Assembly (NCBI GenBank): GCA_004194705.1
Contig: SADC01001389.1
Span: forward strand, 229,104 to 293,103
Length of the DNA stretch: 64,000 bases
Reading direction: 5' to 3'
Origin: Ditylenchus dipsaci
Taxonomy: Eukaryota; Nematoda; Chromadorea; Rhabditida; Anguinidae
Each line of letters starts with the position of its first letter. Positions within the stretch are counted from its first letter, which is position 1. Under the pieces are notes generated by a model. It was not told the DNA's origin. It did no database searches and worked only from the letters and a program-made list of their open reading frames with translations. Positions 1 through 11,850 of the stretch are shown piece after piece. Made by a program: the position numbers and the translations under genes.

Positions 1-569
1 CACGAGCGCCTGTAGTCATAGATATCCCGAGCGACCGAAAAGAGTTGCTCACTTGGCTGACTTGTCGCAGGAACTGAGAGGAAACGATGGGCCACCGCGG
101 ATAAGATTGGATAGCTTTTTGCATTCTTCTAAAGAACAAAAATAGAAATGATGTTAAAGCAAATAGATTCATTCCAAATATACCTTCCGCCAGTTCAATG
201 GATCCTCCTCGTATTAATTCGCTTCTGCCGCCCATATGCCTTCAGTTCGAATATCACATCCGCTGAGTTTCTTCTTCGGCGCTTTCGACATAGAAATAAC
301 AATGCGGTGACACTAGGCGAAGATTTCGCCAAAATTCGCTCAAAAACAAAAAAATTCGGCAAAAAATTTGGGCGAAAATCTAAAATTTTCACAAAATCGT
401 GTCAAATTTTAGGCGAAAAATGTCAAATCGCCTTGCGATATATCTCACCGATGCGATGCGATATGCGATATTTTCAAAAATGGCCGGTGCGATATTTGCG
501 ATCGATATTTTTGGCTAAAACTTGGTGCGATCGATCGATTTTGCGATGCGATATATCGATCGTCGTCAG
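1..569. other. Unassigned left edge with GCGAT-rich simple sequence
   Basis: No gene can be supported here. Short open frames exist on the plus strand but none resembles a known family or shows convincing splice sites. From about 420 to 560 the sequence is a diverged simple repeat built from gcgat, cgatcg and gatatt words. A run rich in ttcgcc/ggcgaa-type words with A tracts precedes it (about 300-420). Confidence 0.4.
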
Positions 570-2350
570 CTCTAGTGAAAACCTGCTTAACGAATACCTG
601 CTTAACCTGCTAATGGCACGAATCATATTTTTGTTATATTAGCTACATTTTTTGTCCTGGCCTTGTTTTACTACTTTTTATTCGCTGGTTATCTATATTT
701 AAGTTATGCTTGTTAATTTTTCACATCATAATTCTTTCTTTTGCAAACATTTTTTACAAACTTAAAGGGGAACTTTATAATCGCCTTAGTCACAGGTTCG
801 ACTGCCACTGGTGCACACCCTTTTTCATCTTCTTTTATTAACATATTTGGTGTCGAAATTATCCTCAGGCTGTTGTCTATCCAACAGAATCAGCGCAGGA
901 AAAATTAATATAAAGTTAGAGCTAGAATTTAAAAAAACCTTCTACGATGTCCAGTTCCATGACATCTACCCAGGACTATCCAGAACTTTCGGTAGTATCC
1001 TTGAACTGACGTTTTTTCGATATTAATTTACATACTCCTTTGCAACCTCACACTCAAAATGTAGCTTTGCTTCTTTGCGTCATTTTCAGTATTATGGTTG
1101 CGAATGATCATATAACTTGAAATTGCAAAAACGTCAGTTGCAAAATAATACCGAAATCTTACCCTCAATAGTACTCATTTCTTCCCCGGTCAAACCTCCG
1201 CTAGCTAGCTTATTTTTCTGAAATGATTTTGTCATGGAAAAATTGGCCGCTACTGTAATATACCCCCCCCCTTAACCGACTTTTTTAGGAGTGTCTAAAA
1301 CCATTTTTATACAATAATTTCGCCATAAAAAGAACCAGAAAAGCAATTTAAATGGGGATTACGGGCTGTATTGGAGGGGAAGGAATAATACAGGGGCCAC
1401 CTTTCGAGATGGTTGGGATCCTTAGAGTATTAAAGGGCATGCCCGTGCGTAAGGCGCGAACACAGCAGTTTTTTTCGAATTTTTCGAATCGTCCCCATTT
1501 TCCTTCGTTCTGCGTCAAATCTGATATAGATGACTTATACTGCTTTTAAAAACTAGACAGAAAACTTAAAAATCTAGACGAGAACGAATGTGAAAATTTA
1601 TCGAGAAAGAAAAGGACTGCTGGTTCGCTTTTCTCCCATCGGCACGATCATGCCCCTTTAATTCTCTAAGCGTCTAAGGGCACTTACACTTGTGGTGCAG
1701 GCAAAAGTATAACTACTTTCATGGATCAAGCCGAGTAGCCGGGTTGCACCCTGCGGGTTTACCACTTTCAGTGTTAAGCAAAATTTTGGATGCTGGGCCT
1801 CTGGCCGCCCTGTGAAACGACGGGAAGTGCTCGTCGGTAAAAACAAAATGTTGAAACGTAGTTTGAATACTGGGGCCTACCGTCGTAAATAACTCTGGTA
1901 TGCATGTTTTTTTCATGCATCCAGAGTCACTTTCGAGTGATTTGTGTCTAGGTATGAGGTGTTGCGCATCTCAGCTCTTAAGCCCTTCAGGGCGCAGGGG
2001 GCTTGAGAGAGAGATGCGCGCACGCACTTACCTTAGACATGATTCCGAGAAGTACTCTTGATCATAAAATGCCTATAGATGCTTTTTCGCCACGGCCCAG
2101 CTGGAGAACATGGTAAAACAGTGAAAAACTGGCCGAAAATGGCTTCAAAAAAGTGCCCCTATATTATTTCTTTCCCCTCCCAAAACACCTCTTATCCCTA
2201 TAAAGATTGCATTTCTATCTTTTATAGCAAATTATTGCATAAAATGGTTTATACCACCCCCCCCCCCCCAAAATCATGATTGGGGGGGGGGTATATCAAA
2301 GTAGCTTTTTGGGGGAGGGGGGGGGGTGTATCATAGTAGCGTCAAAATTT
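570..2350. repeat. Poly-C/hairpin composite repeat, copy 1
   Basis: The stretch starts with cctgcttaacgaatacctgc and continues as an imperfect reverse complement of the copy at 6,705-8,284. It contains the family's landmarks: a tRNA T-arm-like segment (783-822), runs of C next to tata, a segment ending aataatacaggggccac, and a compound hairpin (about 1,880-2,040) with arms ending in atgcgcgcac / gtgcgcatct. The far end (2,080-2,350) carries two more long C/G runs. No coding potential is seen. The two copies face each other around the 2.7-6.6 kb interval. Confidence 0.7.
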
Positions 2351-2359
2351 TGGTCAAAA

Positions 2360-2746
2360 AAATGTCTAGCAAGACTCTTGATCAGAAAATGCATTTAGAG
2401 GCTTTTTTGCCAAGTTCCATGTTTGAAACATGCTAAAACGGGCAAAAGTTGAAATTTAAAAATACCCAAAACTCAATTTTAACAGCCAAACTCACAAATA
2501 ATGCCTTTTTGAGCTTGTTTCTTGTTTGATGATTTTTATGAATATCCTTTTATAAATTAGCATATTTTCAAAAAAATATATTTATTACAAAACCTAATTT
2601 TCAAAAATCTTGCTAAAATGATTAGGGAACGTCAGTCAATTGGATACAAATTGTGTGATTCGATACAGTCTTTTTAATTTTGTTTTAAAAAAATTAAAAA
2701 ATCAAAATTAAAAAAAAGGGATTCTTTATAACACATATTGTACCCA
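2360..2746. other. AT-rich spacer without recognised gene
   Basis: AT-rich sequence with poly-A/T runs. I see no gene and no clear repeat structure except the words attgtaccc / attgtatcc flanking the next element. Confidence 0.4.
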
Positions 2747-2965
2747 TAGTTGCACGGGCGCGGCGCCGCTTTTTTTTATAAAAACTCTTAGCAGCTGCGG
2801 TTATAGCAAGTATGACGAATAAGTTTTTTTTCAATCTAAAAGTACGTCATTTGCAGTCTCGAAAAAAAGTTATCGCAACGCTGGCAACAAAAATTTTCAG
2901 GTCGGCTCAAGCATTGTCAGGTCGGCGCCCATTTGACTAGCGGCGCCAGCGCCTGTGCAACTATG
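2747..2965. mobile_element. Small TIR element (MITE), GC-rich ends
   Basis: The ends are inverted: left atagttgcacgggcgcgg, right reads ccgccagcgcctgtgcaacta-like in reverse, differing at few sites. The AT-rich centre has no ORF. Flanking words attgtaccc (left) and attgtatcc (right) look like a slightly diverged 8-9 bp target duplication. A non-autonomous DNA transposon is the simplest reading; the superfamily is not certain. Confidence 0.6.
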
Positions 2966-3365
2966 ATTGTATCCAAATTTATTAGGAATCAAACAAAATA
3001 TATAAACAAAGTATTAAATTTATATGTGCGAATCCAAATTTATTGAAACAGTTTAATTGAAACACTTCAAGGCACATATATTGGCAACATTATATTGCTT
3101 TAATAAATATTTCGGATATTAATACGAACGTAATTGTAATAGCAAATTTATTAAATTGCCGTATCCAGTCACAAGTTTAGTCAATTGCCGAGGGTCTGGG
3201 TCCTAGGCAATTTGTTTTTAGTAGAACACCGGAAAATTATGGCTGAAACTTCTTTGCAGCGAAACTCTGAACTGAACACAAAAGCCTAATAACCATCCAT
3301 AATTATGATTTTTAAGGCTATTTTTCCCGTAAAAACATATTATCATCTAAGCCACTGCTTAAAAG

Positions 3366-3684
3366 GGAACGCTTGCCGCCGATGGAAATATTTTGAAAGG
3401 CGGGTACCAGGTCAATTCAAACGAGAATTATTTTAAAAAATAAATTTCAGCTGAGTACTCTGCAGGGAATAAGTAATTAAAAACATATCAATAATTTAAT
3501 AGTATTGTTTGGCCCTAGTTGGATAGAGCGGTGCACTGCCAAACCTTGGGTGTCTGTTCGATTCCCACTGGAGGTACAATTATTTCCTCGACGTTTCCAA
3601 AATTTCTCAAATTAATTCATCGTCTTAATTTGCTGGTACCCGCCTTTTCAAAATATTCCCATCGCGACAAGCATGCCCTTTACT
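3366..3684. mobile_element. TIR element with internal tRNA-like core (family shared with 61.9 kb)
   Basis: Inverted ends match the form gccgatggaaatattttg / caaaatattcccatcg, followed inward by ggcgggtacc / ggtacccgcc. Inside lies a tRNA-like segment (3,502-3,580). The element at 61,871-62,212 has the same ends, the same internal order and a different tRNA-like core in the same place, so this is a family and not chance similarity. Confidence 0.75.
3502..3580 (+). other. tRNA-like segment inside a TIR element
   Basis: The sequence shows a box-A-like ggccctagttggatagagcg, a box-B-like tgttcgattcccact, and flanking attgt ... acaat that can pair as part of an acceptor stem. The length, about 79 nt, is right for a tRNA. 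Its position within a mobile element argues for a tRNA-derived module or pseudogene over a working tRNA gene. No anticodon assignment is made. Confidence 0.55.
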
Positions 3685-3702
3685 TTCCAGGTAACACAAT
3701 AA

Positions 3703-4132
3703 AGCCTAGTTCCAATGACTGAGAGTGAAATTCCATGTTTCTTAACGCGGAAGGGCTGTAAATTTTTTATGTTCATAAAAATGTTTTTCTTTTTGGTCAC
3801 ATTTTGTAGCTAAGATCCAGCGGCTACCCAATAAAAAATTTTCCAGCCACAAATCTCTTAAAAAACTTTGATAAAAATGCGTCCCTCTCACTTGCCTTTC
3901 ACTCGGCCATTCACTCTAATGACTGAAAGGCAGAGTCAAAGGCATGAGAGGAAACGCATTTTTTTAAGTTTTTTTTAGAGATTTGTGGCTGGAAAATATT
4001 GTATTCGGTAGCCCTGGGTCTTAGCAACAACCGAACCAAAAGAAAAAAATTATAAACAAAAAAAAGTTTTACAGCCCTTCCCGCGTTAAAAAAAACATGG
4101 AATTCTTTTCAGCCATTGGACACTAGGCTTAA
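3703..4132. mobile_element. Foldback (palindromic) element, family shared with 53.7 kb
   Basis: Nearly the whole segment is an imperfect palindrome. The arms begin aagcctagttccaatgact and read towards cgcggaagggctgtaaa. The centre contains a second short palindrome around ctctaatgactgaaaggc. A close copy lies at 53,709-54,145, inside another foldback element in a WDR7 intron. There is no ORF of interest. Confidence 0.75.
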
Positions 4133-4589
4133 CGGGTTTCCAAAGGTGTTCTTTGCTCTTTATACATAAAAATCTTTTCTCTTCACTACATTACCATTTT
4201 TACAAAGGGCAAAAAAGCCACAACTCATTATTCCTTTCCAAACAATCTTTTGGTCATTGTTCCCTAGAGACAATACACACATACCACCAATTGTGTATGA
4301 AACCAACATCCCCTCCCTCCCTTTATTGCAAAAGAAAGAGCAGAGTGTCTATCTGTGTTTTATTCACCTAACACTGCAAGCAAAGAGAGAGACCCCCATC
4401 AATCTTTTTTCTCTCTCTCTTCCCCCATCCGCCACTAGCTGGTTTCGAAAAGAAGTATTTCACAATCCCTATATATACAGGAAGAAATACGCTGAACTGT
4501 CATTTCACCATATCTTTTGATAAGATTTTTTAGTTTTGCACCGCATATTTATTTCTTTTTTATCATAGTTGTTTTGAAGCAAAATATGT

Positions 4590-6311
4590 GTGTGCCAAAC
4601 TATTCTCCGCTATGTCTCGCAATTTTCCACTCCTTTCAGTCGGCCGATGAACGCCGATGTGCGTTATCCAGTTGTGCGGGGGAATGCCCGTCCCTATCAC
4701 AACTCTTACAAACGCAAGTTTGCTATGGTTCTGGTAGTGGTCGAAGGGTGGACCAATCCAACAATGGACAACCGTCGGCTGGGTGTAGCCCAAACTACTC
4801 TAATTTCAAGCCAAATAAATTTTGGTATGAAATTTTTCAGCTCCAATGAGGTTCGGACGGGGGTGGTGGTAAGGTTATTGGTGGGGAGGTAAAGGTGGCA
4901 AGGCTGCCAAAGCTGCTTGCTCGAGTGCCATTGACTCAACAACCAAGCTCCAACACAACACCACTCAAGTATATTTAAGATTTTTCGGGAGATAAACCAC
5001 ACATAAAGCATAATTTTGACAACAATATAAAAATTTCGCACTATTTTTGCATCAATTTTCCTCGTGAACTCCTTTTTTTCGATAATTAGACAATTTATGA
5101 TATTTTTATAAATTTTGTGGTAGTCCTTTTTACGTGAAATTACCACTTAAGTTGTAGTCAATTTTATGTATTAGTGGTTACTTTTCGTAAAAATAATAAT
5201 GAACTCCAGGTGCTAAAAAAATAAATTTTGGAATTTTTCTGGCCGAGTATCTATTTTTTAATAACATAATAAATATATTTTTTTTTTCAGTTTGATTACG
5301 GACCGGAGGAGCGGGAATCGGACAGGGACATAGCATGAATACATTGGGAGACTTCTCGCAGACACTTCTCAAATTCGATGCTACGTTCTGTACACAAAAA
5401 TGACACTTAAGAGTCCTCCTATCTTATGCATCTAGCGATAGTGATTGAAGAGCAAGAAGAGGAACATGACACTGAGTCTCGCTGTCTACGATGTTTCGCT
5501 GGGAGGAAGAAGGACAGGGCTCCAAGAAGAAGGTATTTTATTTGACCAACATATATATCTACATTAGGTAGAAAACTGGAAGGCCTTATGAGAGCAGAAT
5601 GTACTTTTTTTCTTTCATTCGCCCTTAAACTTTTGCGAAACGTTTACTGCCTCTATAACTCAATAACGTTTTTGACATCGAGCTCCGAGAAAAGTACGCA
5701 AATAAGTTGTGTTAGAATTAACTAGAAATTTCAAACCGTAGGATAAATCATGAGTATTAAGACCCTCTAGTTATAGGCTAGGCGAAAACCTGCTTAGAGA
5801 AAAATCATATGAAAAAGAATATCAGATGATGGTTTCACAAGTAGACTTTTACTATTCAAAATTCACTTGTGAAACCCATCATCTGATTTTTACTTCTTCT
5901 ACATAATGTTTTCTCTAAGCAGATTTTCGTTAAGCAGGTTTCGTTAAGCAGGTGTCACCTAGCAGTTATATTATAATATAACGAAATATTTCACAAAAAA
6001 ATTAACTTTGATTTTTAGGTGAACCGTGAGATGCTGAACAACAAGTGCAACTCCATCTGGTTGACAAAGTGACTCATCTGAAGACTGAGAACCATCGCTG
6101 AAGAACCTGTTGCAACAACATGGGATTGATTTCAACAAAATCATCTCGTCTGAATTGAACTCCAACTTGTTCAGCCCACAACACATGTTGTTGAAGCAGA
6201 GTACTTCAGGAGCTCAGAGGAAGGCGAGGAGAACTATACGGCTGACAACCAAGAAGTGGCAGAAAAGATGGAGAGGAGTCCAGCCATTGCGAAACAGGAG
6301 CAAAGATAGCT
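4590..6311 (+). CDS. Possible unrecognised multi-exon gene
   Basis: I do not recognise this gene. Blocks that look exonic on the plus strand are: 4,610-4,880, rich in Asn, Gly, Ser, Arg and Tyr (e.g. RPMNADVRYPVVRGNARPY); a block after a strong acceptor (ttttttttttcag) at 5,290; a charged block at 5,430-5,545 ending in a good donor (aagaagaaggtattt); and a terminal block from an acceptor near 6,017. The terminal block has open frames ending at 6,311 and AATAAA-type signals follow at about 6,388. The frames do not join cleanly. A TIR element sits in the proposed third intron. The low-complexity composition would fit an RNA-binding or regulatory protein, but that is only an impression. It could also be non-genic. 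Confidence 0.25.
5770..5962. mobile_element. Small palindromic MITE with cctgcttaac-type ends
   Basis: The ends read gctaggcgaaaacctgctta and, in reverse, taagcaggtgtcacctagc, and an internal palindrome is built on cagatgatgg / ccatcatctg. It shares its terminal word (aacctgcttaacg) with the large repeats at 570 and 6,705-8,284 and is probably a short internal-deletion relative. Confidence 0.65.
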
Positions 6312-6384
6312 AATTGTTTTTTATTTGTGTGAATTTTGATATTTAGTGTAATATATAACCTTTTGTATTTATGTATTATCCTTG

Positions 6385-6405
6385 TAATAAATAATAAATA
6401 AAAAA
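6385..6405 (+). terminator. Candidate polyadenylation signal cluster
   Basis: Overlapping AATAAA hexamers occur in aataaataataaataaaaa, about 75 bp after the last stop codon of the possible gene ending at 6,311. This supports a transcript 3' end here, weakly, because the region is AT-rich. Confidence 0.35.
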
Positions 6406-6704
6406 TCACTAAAGTTAAGACTTGAACTTAAAAAAGAAATTAGAGCACAAATATTTACAAATAGTGGTTTAACACGGAAAAAGGTTGTGTGTACCAAACT
6501 ATGCGTTTGGCAGAACTTTACCGCTGAGCACGATGACTGAAAAAATTGGAAACACGAGATATTCGGACGGGTGAAACAGCTATTGAAAATAGTTAATTGT
6601 CGCCTGTTCCTAACCACCCTATAACTTTTACCAAACTGACTAGTCAGCATTGCAGAAATTTCGCAAGGACTACGATTTTGCCGGTCGTTTTAAAAAGGCT
6701 ATAG

Positions 6705-8284
6705 GTGAAAATCTGCTTAACGAAAACCTGCTTAATGACGCGAAATCAAATATTTGCCGCTATTCCATTGTACCCCCCCCCCCCGCCAAAAAAGCTACTG
6801 TAATGTAACCATCCCCCCCCCCCAATCGACTTTTTGGGAGTGTCTAAAAACCATTTTTACAATAATTTTGCCATAAAAAGAACCAGAAAGCAGTTTAAAA
6901 GGGATTAAGGGCTGTATTAGGAGGGGAAGGGAATAATACAGGGCCACTTTTTTTGGCTGCTTTATCATGTTTTTCACTCGGGCCGTGGCAAAAATAGACT
7001 CATATATGCATTTTATGATCAAGTGTGTAGTTCTCGGATTATGTCTAAGGTAAGTGCGTGCGCGCATCCTCTCTCAAGCCCCCTGCGCCCCTGAAGGGCT
7101 TGGAGTTGAGATGCGCACACCCACATACCTTAGACACAAATCACTCGAAAGTGACTTCTGGATGCATGAAAAACATGCATACCAGAGTTATTTACGAGGT
7201 AGGCCCAGTATTCCAAAATGTTCAACATCTTTGTTTTTTACCGACGAGCACTTCCCCTCGTTCTACAAGCCGGCCAGAGCCCAGCATCCAAAATTTTGCT
7301 TAATACACTGAAAAAGTGCTAAACCCGCAGGGTGCACCCCGCTACTCGGCTGATCCATGAAAGTAGTTATACTTTTGCCTGCACCACAAGTGTAAGTGCC
7401 CTAGACGCTTAGAGAATTAATACTCTAAGGATCCCAACCATCGCGAAAGGTGGCCCCTGTATTATTCCCTTCCCCTCCCAATACAGCCCGTAATCCCATT
7501 TAAATTGCTTTTCTGGTTCTTTATGGCGAAATTATTGTATAAAATGGTTTTTCAGACACTCCTAAAAAAGTCGGTTGTGGGGGGGGGGGACATATTACAG
7601 TAGCCGCAATTTTGCCATAACAAAATCATTTCAGAAAAATAAGCTAGCTAGCGGAGTTTGACCGGAGAAGAAATGAGTACTATTGAGGGGTAAGATTTCG
7701 GTATTATTTTGCAACTGACGTTTTTGCAATTTCAAGTTATATGATCATTCGCAACCATATACTGAAATGACGCCAAGAAGCAAAGCTACATTTTGAGTGG
7801 TGAGGTTGAGGTTGTAATTAATATGCGAAAAAACGTCAGTTCAAGGATACTACCGAAAAGTTCTGGGATAGTCCTGGGTAGGATGTCATGGAACGGAATC
7901 GTAGAAGGTTTTTTAAATTCTAGCTCTAACTTTATATTAATTTTCCTGCGCTGATGATTCTGTGGATAGGACAGCCTGAGGAAATTTTTACACCAAATAT
8001 GTTAATAAAAGAAGATGAAAAAAGGGTGTCACCCAGTGGCAGTCGAACCTGTGACCTAAGGCGATGCGTATATAAAGTTCCCCTTTAAGTTTGTAAAAAT
8101 GTTTGCAAAAGAAAGAATTATGATGTGAAAATTAACAAAGCATAACTTAAATATAGATAACCAGGAACAAAAAGTAGTAAAAACAAGGCTCAGACGAAAA
8201 ATGTAGCTAATATAACAAAAATATTTGATTTCGTGCCATTAAGCAGGTTAAGCAGGTATTCGTTAAGCAGGTTTTCACCTAGCC
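6705..8284. repeat. Poly-C/hairpin composite repeat, copy 2
   Basis: This copy is bounded by inverted ends that contain tandem cctgctta words: left aggtgaaaatctgcttaacg, right cgttaagcaggttttcacct. Inside are two C runs, the aataatacagggccac segment, the compound hairpin (7,020-7,200; gtgcgcgcatc ... gatgcgcac) and, near the right end, a T-arm-like word in reverse (8,032-8,072, gtcgaacctgtgacc). Most of it is the reverse complement of 570-2,060. No transposase is visible. Confidence 0.7.
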
Positions 8285-8292
8285 CTTAAAAC

Positions 8293-9082
8293 TAGAGATG
8301 CAGAATAGAAAAACCGAGATTTCATCTTCAGCTTGACTTTTCGGTGTCAAATTGAAGCCAAATCAAAAATCTGCTTTTACAACTCACAGTTAACTTTTTG
8401 TTTTCGCATCTTTTGACATAGTCAGATTTTGTAAAAACAAGTTCCATGATTGCGTAGGTGGGTGCTTAAAAAAATCTCGGTCTGCTGTTGGTCAAAGAGA
8501 GACCGAGATTTAGACGGAGATTTTTTCGACGGTCATTTTTCTACAAATTAATTCAATTTTGAAAATATTTTTTCACTGAAAGATGCACAAATAAAGTTGC
8601 CTGAAAATAGATGTGAACAGAATATTTACTCCTATTTATTTTTTAGTTAAAATAGCTGTCTAGAAGTTAGAGCGAGAATTAGTGCGAGATTTTCGGGAGC
8701 TACTTTAACTCGGAAGCTATTTTAACTAAAAAAATAAATAGAAGTTAATATTCTGTTCAAAATATTTTTCAGGCAACTTTTATTTGTGCACTTTTCAGTA
8801 AAAAAGGTTTTCAAAAATTGAATTAAAATTTGTAGAAAATTACTGTCAAAAAAGATCTCGGTCTAAATCTCGGTCTCTCTTTTGACCAACAGCAGACCGA
8901 GATTCTTTTAAGCACCCACCTACGCAATCATGGAAACTTTTTTTACAAAATCTGACTATGCCAAAGATGCAAAATAAAAGTTAACTATAAGTTGTAAAAG
9001 CAGATTTTTGATTTGGCTTCAATTTGACACCGAAAAGTCAAGCTGAAGATGAAAATCTCGGTTTTTCCATTCTGCATCTCTA
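8293..9082. mobile_element. 790-bp foldback element flanked by 8-bp duplication
   Basis: The element is an almost complete palindrome: left end tagagatgcagaatagaaa, right end tttccattctgcatctcta, with arms of about 390 bp meeting near 8,690. It is bracketed by the direct repeat CTTAAAAC (8,285-8,292 and 9,083-9,090), an 8-bp duplication as made by hAT-type transposases. It has no ORF. Confidence 0.85.
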
Positions 9083-9563
9083 CTTAAAACCATGGTTCGC
9101 AAAAACAGCAAATTTGCTGAAATGCAGCAAAAATATTTGGCGTTGTGTGGTTTTTGAAAACAGCAAAATTGCAGCAAAAATGCAGCAAAAATTTTGCTGC
9201 ATTTCAGCAAAATTTTGCTGCATTTCTTTGTTCCCTACTTATTACGCATCTTTCATTTTTTTTTGCTTTTTTCTATCTGGTGTCAAAAAATATGTAAAGC
9301 ACCCGTATAAAAGCAGTACCTGGGCTACATGCAGCCCGTAAAAGTCACTCTTAAAGGGGGAGGATTTTCATATAAGCATCGTCTAGGTCACAGGTTCAGA
9401 TCCCCTGGATGCAAGCCCTATTTTTCACTTTGTTTTTCATATTTTATTTTCAAGTTTGGTATGAAAATAATGCTCATTCTCATGGCTATCCGACAAGACT
9501 ATGAGCGCATGGTTAAACAACTATAACAGCTGAGTTAAGGCTGAAGTCTACCTGAATTAGCTA

Positions 9564-9744
9564 CAGTCGACGCTCGATTTAACATACGGCCTGGGGACTG
9601 ACCCTAACCGTATGTTGAACCGCGCGTATGTTGAATCGAGCGTATGTTGCATCGAGTGTCGCCTTGGTTTAATTTTAATTAGACCAACCAAATATTTTCC
9701 AACCGTACGTTAAATCGAGCGTATGTTAAATCGAGGGTCGACTG
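9564..9744. mobile_element. Pogo/Tigger-like MITE
   Basis: The inverted ends are cagtcgacgctcgattta and, in reverse, taaatcgagggtcgactg, flanked by TA on both sides. CAGTCRA...CTCGAT ends with a TA target are typical of pogo/Tigger relatives. Internal tandem copies of gtatgttgaatcgagc occur near the left end. The element is 181 bp with no ORF. Confidence 0.75.
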
Positions 9745-10204
9745 TACCTTATTTTGGGTTTTTCCTTGATTGATATTTTCTGTATTTTTTTTTACAATTG
9801 CACGTTTTGCATACCAATGTGTAGCCATGATTATAGGCTATCGCTCATATATCTAAGCTATAATAAAGCTGTAAATTGAAATGAAAATTAAAATTTCAAA
9901 ATATCCAATGTAGGGCCATCCTAGCCGTCGAACATACTCTTTTTCGCTTGGTCAAACCTTCGCAAGCAAGTAATTTTAATGTAAAAACATTTATATTTGA
10001 TTCATCTTTCAACTCTGGCTTTAAAAAACAAACAAAAGCAAAATTAAGGACAGAGCTTAAAGCTTCTAGGATAAAAGCTTCTAAAAGCTTCTAGGAAAAA
10101 GCTTCTAGGATTGACTTAGATTAAGTCTATCAACAAAAAAAACGCTGTAAGTCGCCAATCTAAAGGGCGAAAATCTGAAGATGATTATAAGTTTACCATT
10201 GCTC

Positions 10205-10400
10205 ACGATCAGTACTCAGGTGGCCCGATCCTCGTGGTTAAGTAGTTGGTTGACCCAGGTGGAGTTACTCAGGTGAGGGATACCATATGAGAAGTACCTA
10301 GGGAGGAATACCCATGTGGGGGTACTCAAGTGGTGGTACAGAGGTGGGGGAGTACACAGGACGGAGCTACGCAGAAGAGAAGTATCGAGGTGGAGGAGTA
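10205..10400. repeat. Degenerate tandem repeat based on ggtggtac
   Basis: Loosely periodic (about 15-25 bp) repetition of caggtgg/gaggtggggg with tac words. Similar arrays occur at 16,610-16,760, 20,080-20,300, 33,740-33,930, 44,265-44,350, 55,930-56,095 and 63,640-64,000. Confidence 0.5.
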
Positions 10401-11107
10401 CAGAGTGGCCAAAAAGATTCGGCAAATATTGAAAATTTTGCTAGGTAGCTCCTGCCCCATCGATTTCCTGGAAAAATCTGTGACAGTAGTTAAGCTACCT
10501 GCGAGCTCTTCTATACAAAACACAAAATATTTCATTTAAAACAATATGAATGAGTTGCAGATGGATAAAATTCAAACTTAAACTTTTTCATAATTTCCGA
10601 ATTTTTTCGGACCACCCTGTCACAGGAGGGGTACCCAGGTGGGAGAGCCCACTTTTGGGTACCCAGAAGTCCATCTTGTCGGATAGCCATGAGAATGAGC
10701 ATTATTTTCATACCAAACTTGAAAATAAAATATGAAAAATAAAGTGAAAAATAGGCTTGCATCCAGGGGATCTGAACCTGTGACCTAGACGATGCTTATA
10801 TGAAAATCCCTCCCTCCCTTTAAGAGTGACTTTACGGGCTGCATGTAGCCCAGGTACTGCTTTTATACGGGTGGTTCATACATTTTTGACACCAGATAGA
10901 AAAAAAGCAAAAAAAAAATGAAAGATGCGTAATAAGTAGGGAACAAAGAAATGCAGCAAAATTTTGCTGAAATGCAGCAAAATTTTTGCTGCATTTTTGC
11001 TGCAATTTTGCTGTTTTCAAAAACCACACAACGCCAAATATTTTTGCTACATTCAGCAAATTTGCTGTTTTGCGAACCATGCTTAAAACTAACAATTTTG
11101 GAACGCC

Positions 11108-11232
11108 AAAGATTGAGCCATTTCAAATTGGGGCAAAATAAAGTGAATAATTCAGTTGTTTTGAACTGAATTATTCACTTTATTCGGCCCCAATTTGAAT
11201 TGGCCCAATTTGAAATGGCCAATCTTTGGCAA
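11108..11232. repeat. 125-bp hairpin
   Basis: Inverted arms gccaaagattgagccatttc and gaaatggccaatctttggc enclose a tighter palindrome around ttcagttgttttgaactgaa. It is probably a small MITE. It abuts the right end of the element ending at 11,081. Confidence 0.65.
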
Positions 11233-11394
11233 AACTCGATATAGCATCGCCTTTGTGGGCTTTAAGGCAATGCTATATCGAGCGTTGCGAGTCTGAATGG
11301 CACAATTATAATGTCTCTCACAAACGACCGGCAAATCGGAATCCTTGAAATATTTCCGACAAGACTAACTAAATACTTTTGCCAGAAAATTAAA

Positions 11395-11630
11395 AAATTG
11401 GTCGCTACTATGATATAACAAACACCCCCCCCCCCACTCCCAATCCATGGACCTACTATGGTATACCCCCCCCCGAATCATGATTTTTTGGGGGTGTCTG
11501 AAAACCATTTTTATGCAATATTTTGCTATAAAAAGACTAGAAATGCGATTTTTAAAGGGATAAGGGGCTGTATTGGGAGGGGAAGGGTAAAATACAGGGC
11601 CACTTTTTTGGCTGTTCATATTAGAATATT
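11395..11630. repeat. Fragment of the poly-C composite repeat
   Basis: Contains two tatacccccccc-type runs, the gggaggggaagggtaaaatac segment and the start of the family's tail (gggccacttttttggct). It is a partial copy without the compound hairpin. Confidence 0.6.
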
Positions 11631-11850
11631 ATGCTAGAATGGGTGTACGGCCAGTTAGCGATACGGTCAGTTAGCGATGGCCAGTTAGCGATGCTTTTAT
11701 AAACGGTCAGTTAGAGATGGCCAGTTAGCGATGCTTTTTTAACGGTCAGTTAGCCATGGCCAGTTAGCGATGCTTTTTTAACGGTGAGTTAGCGATTGTC
11801 AGTCAAAAATTCAAAAGTCATTTTCGTCCCAAAACAATATTTCAAATATA

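Larger units (their letters stand above)
9091..11081. mobile_element. TIR element with about 410-bp arms, adjoining the previous one
   Basis: The left end catggttcgcaaaaacagc mirrors the right end gctgttttgcgaaccatg. The arms run from 9,091 to about 9,500 and from about 10,672 to 11,081. Each arm holds a short tandem array of gcagcaaaattttgctgc words (9,115-9,225 and 10,950-11,060) and a T-arm-like word (caggttcagatcccctgg and its reverse). Its flanks are again CTTAAAAC (9,083-9,090 and 11,082-11,089). The middle contains a pogo-like MITE and a degenerate repeat. No transposase is seen. Confidence 0.8.

Noticed and set aside
4706..5146. 146-codon minus-strand ORF
   Set aside because: AT-rich (Ile/Lys) frame over the candidate plus-strand exon and its intron; no motif or homology recognised.
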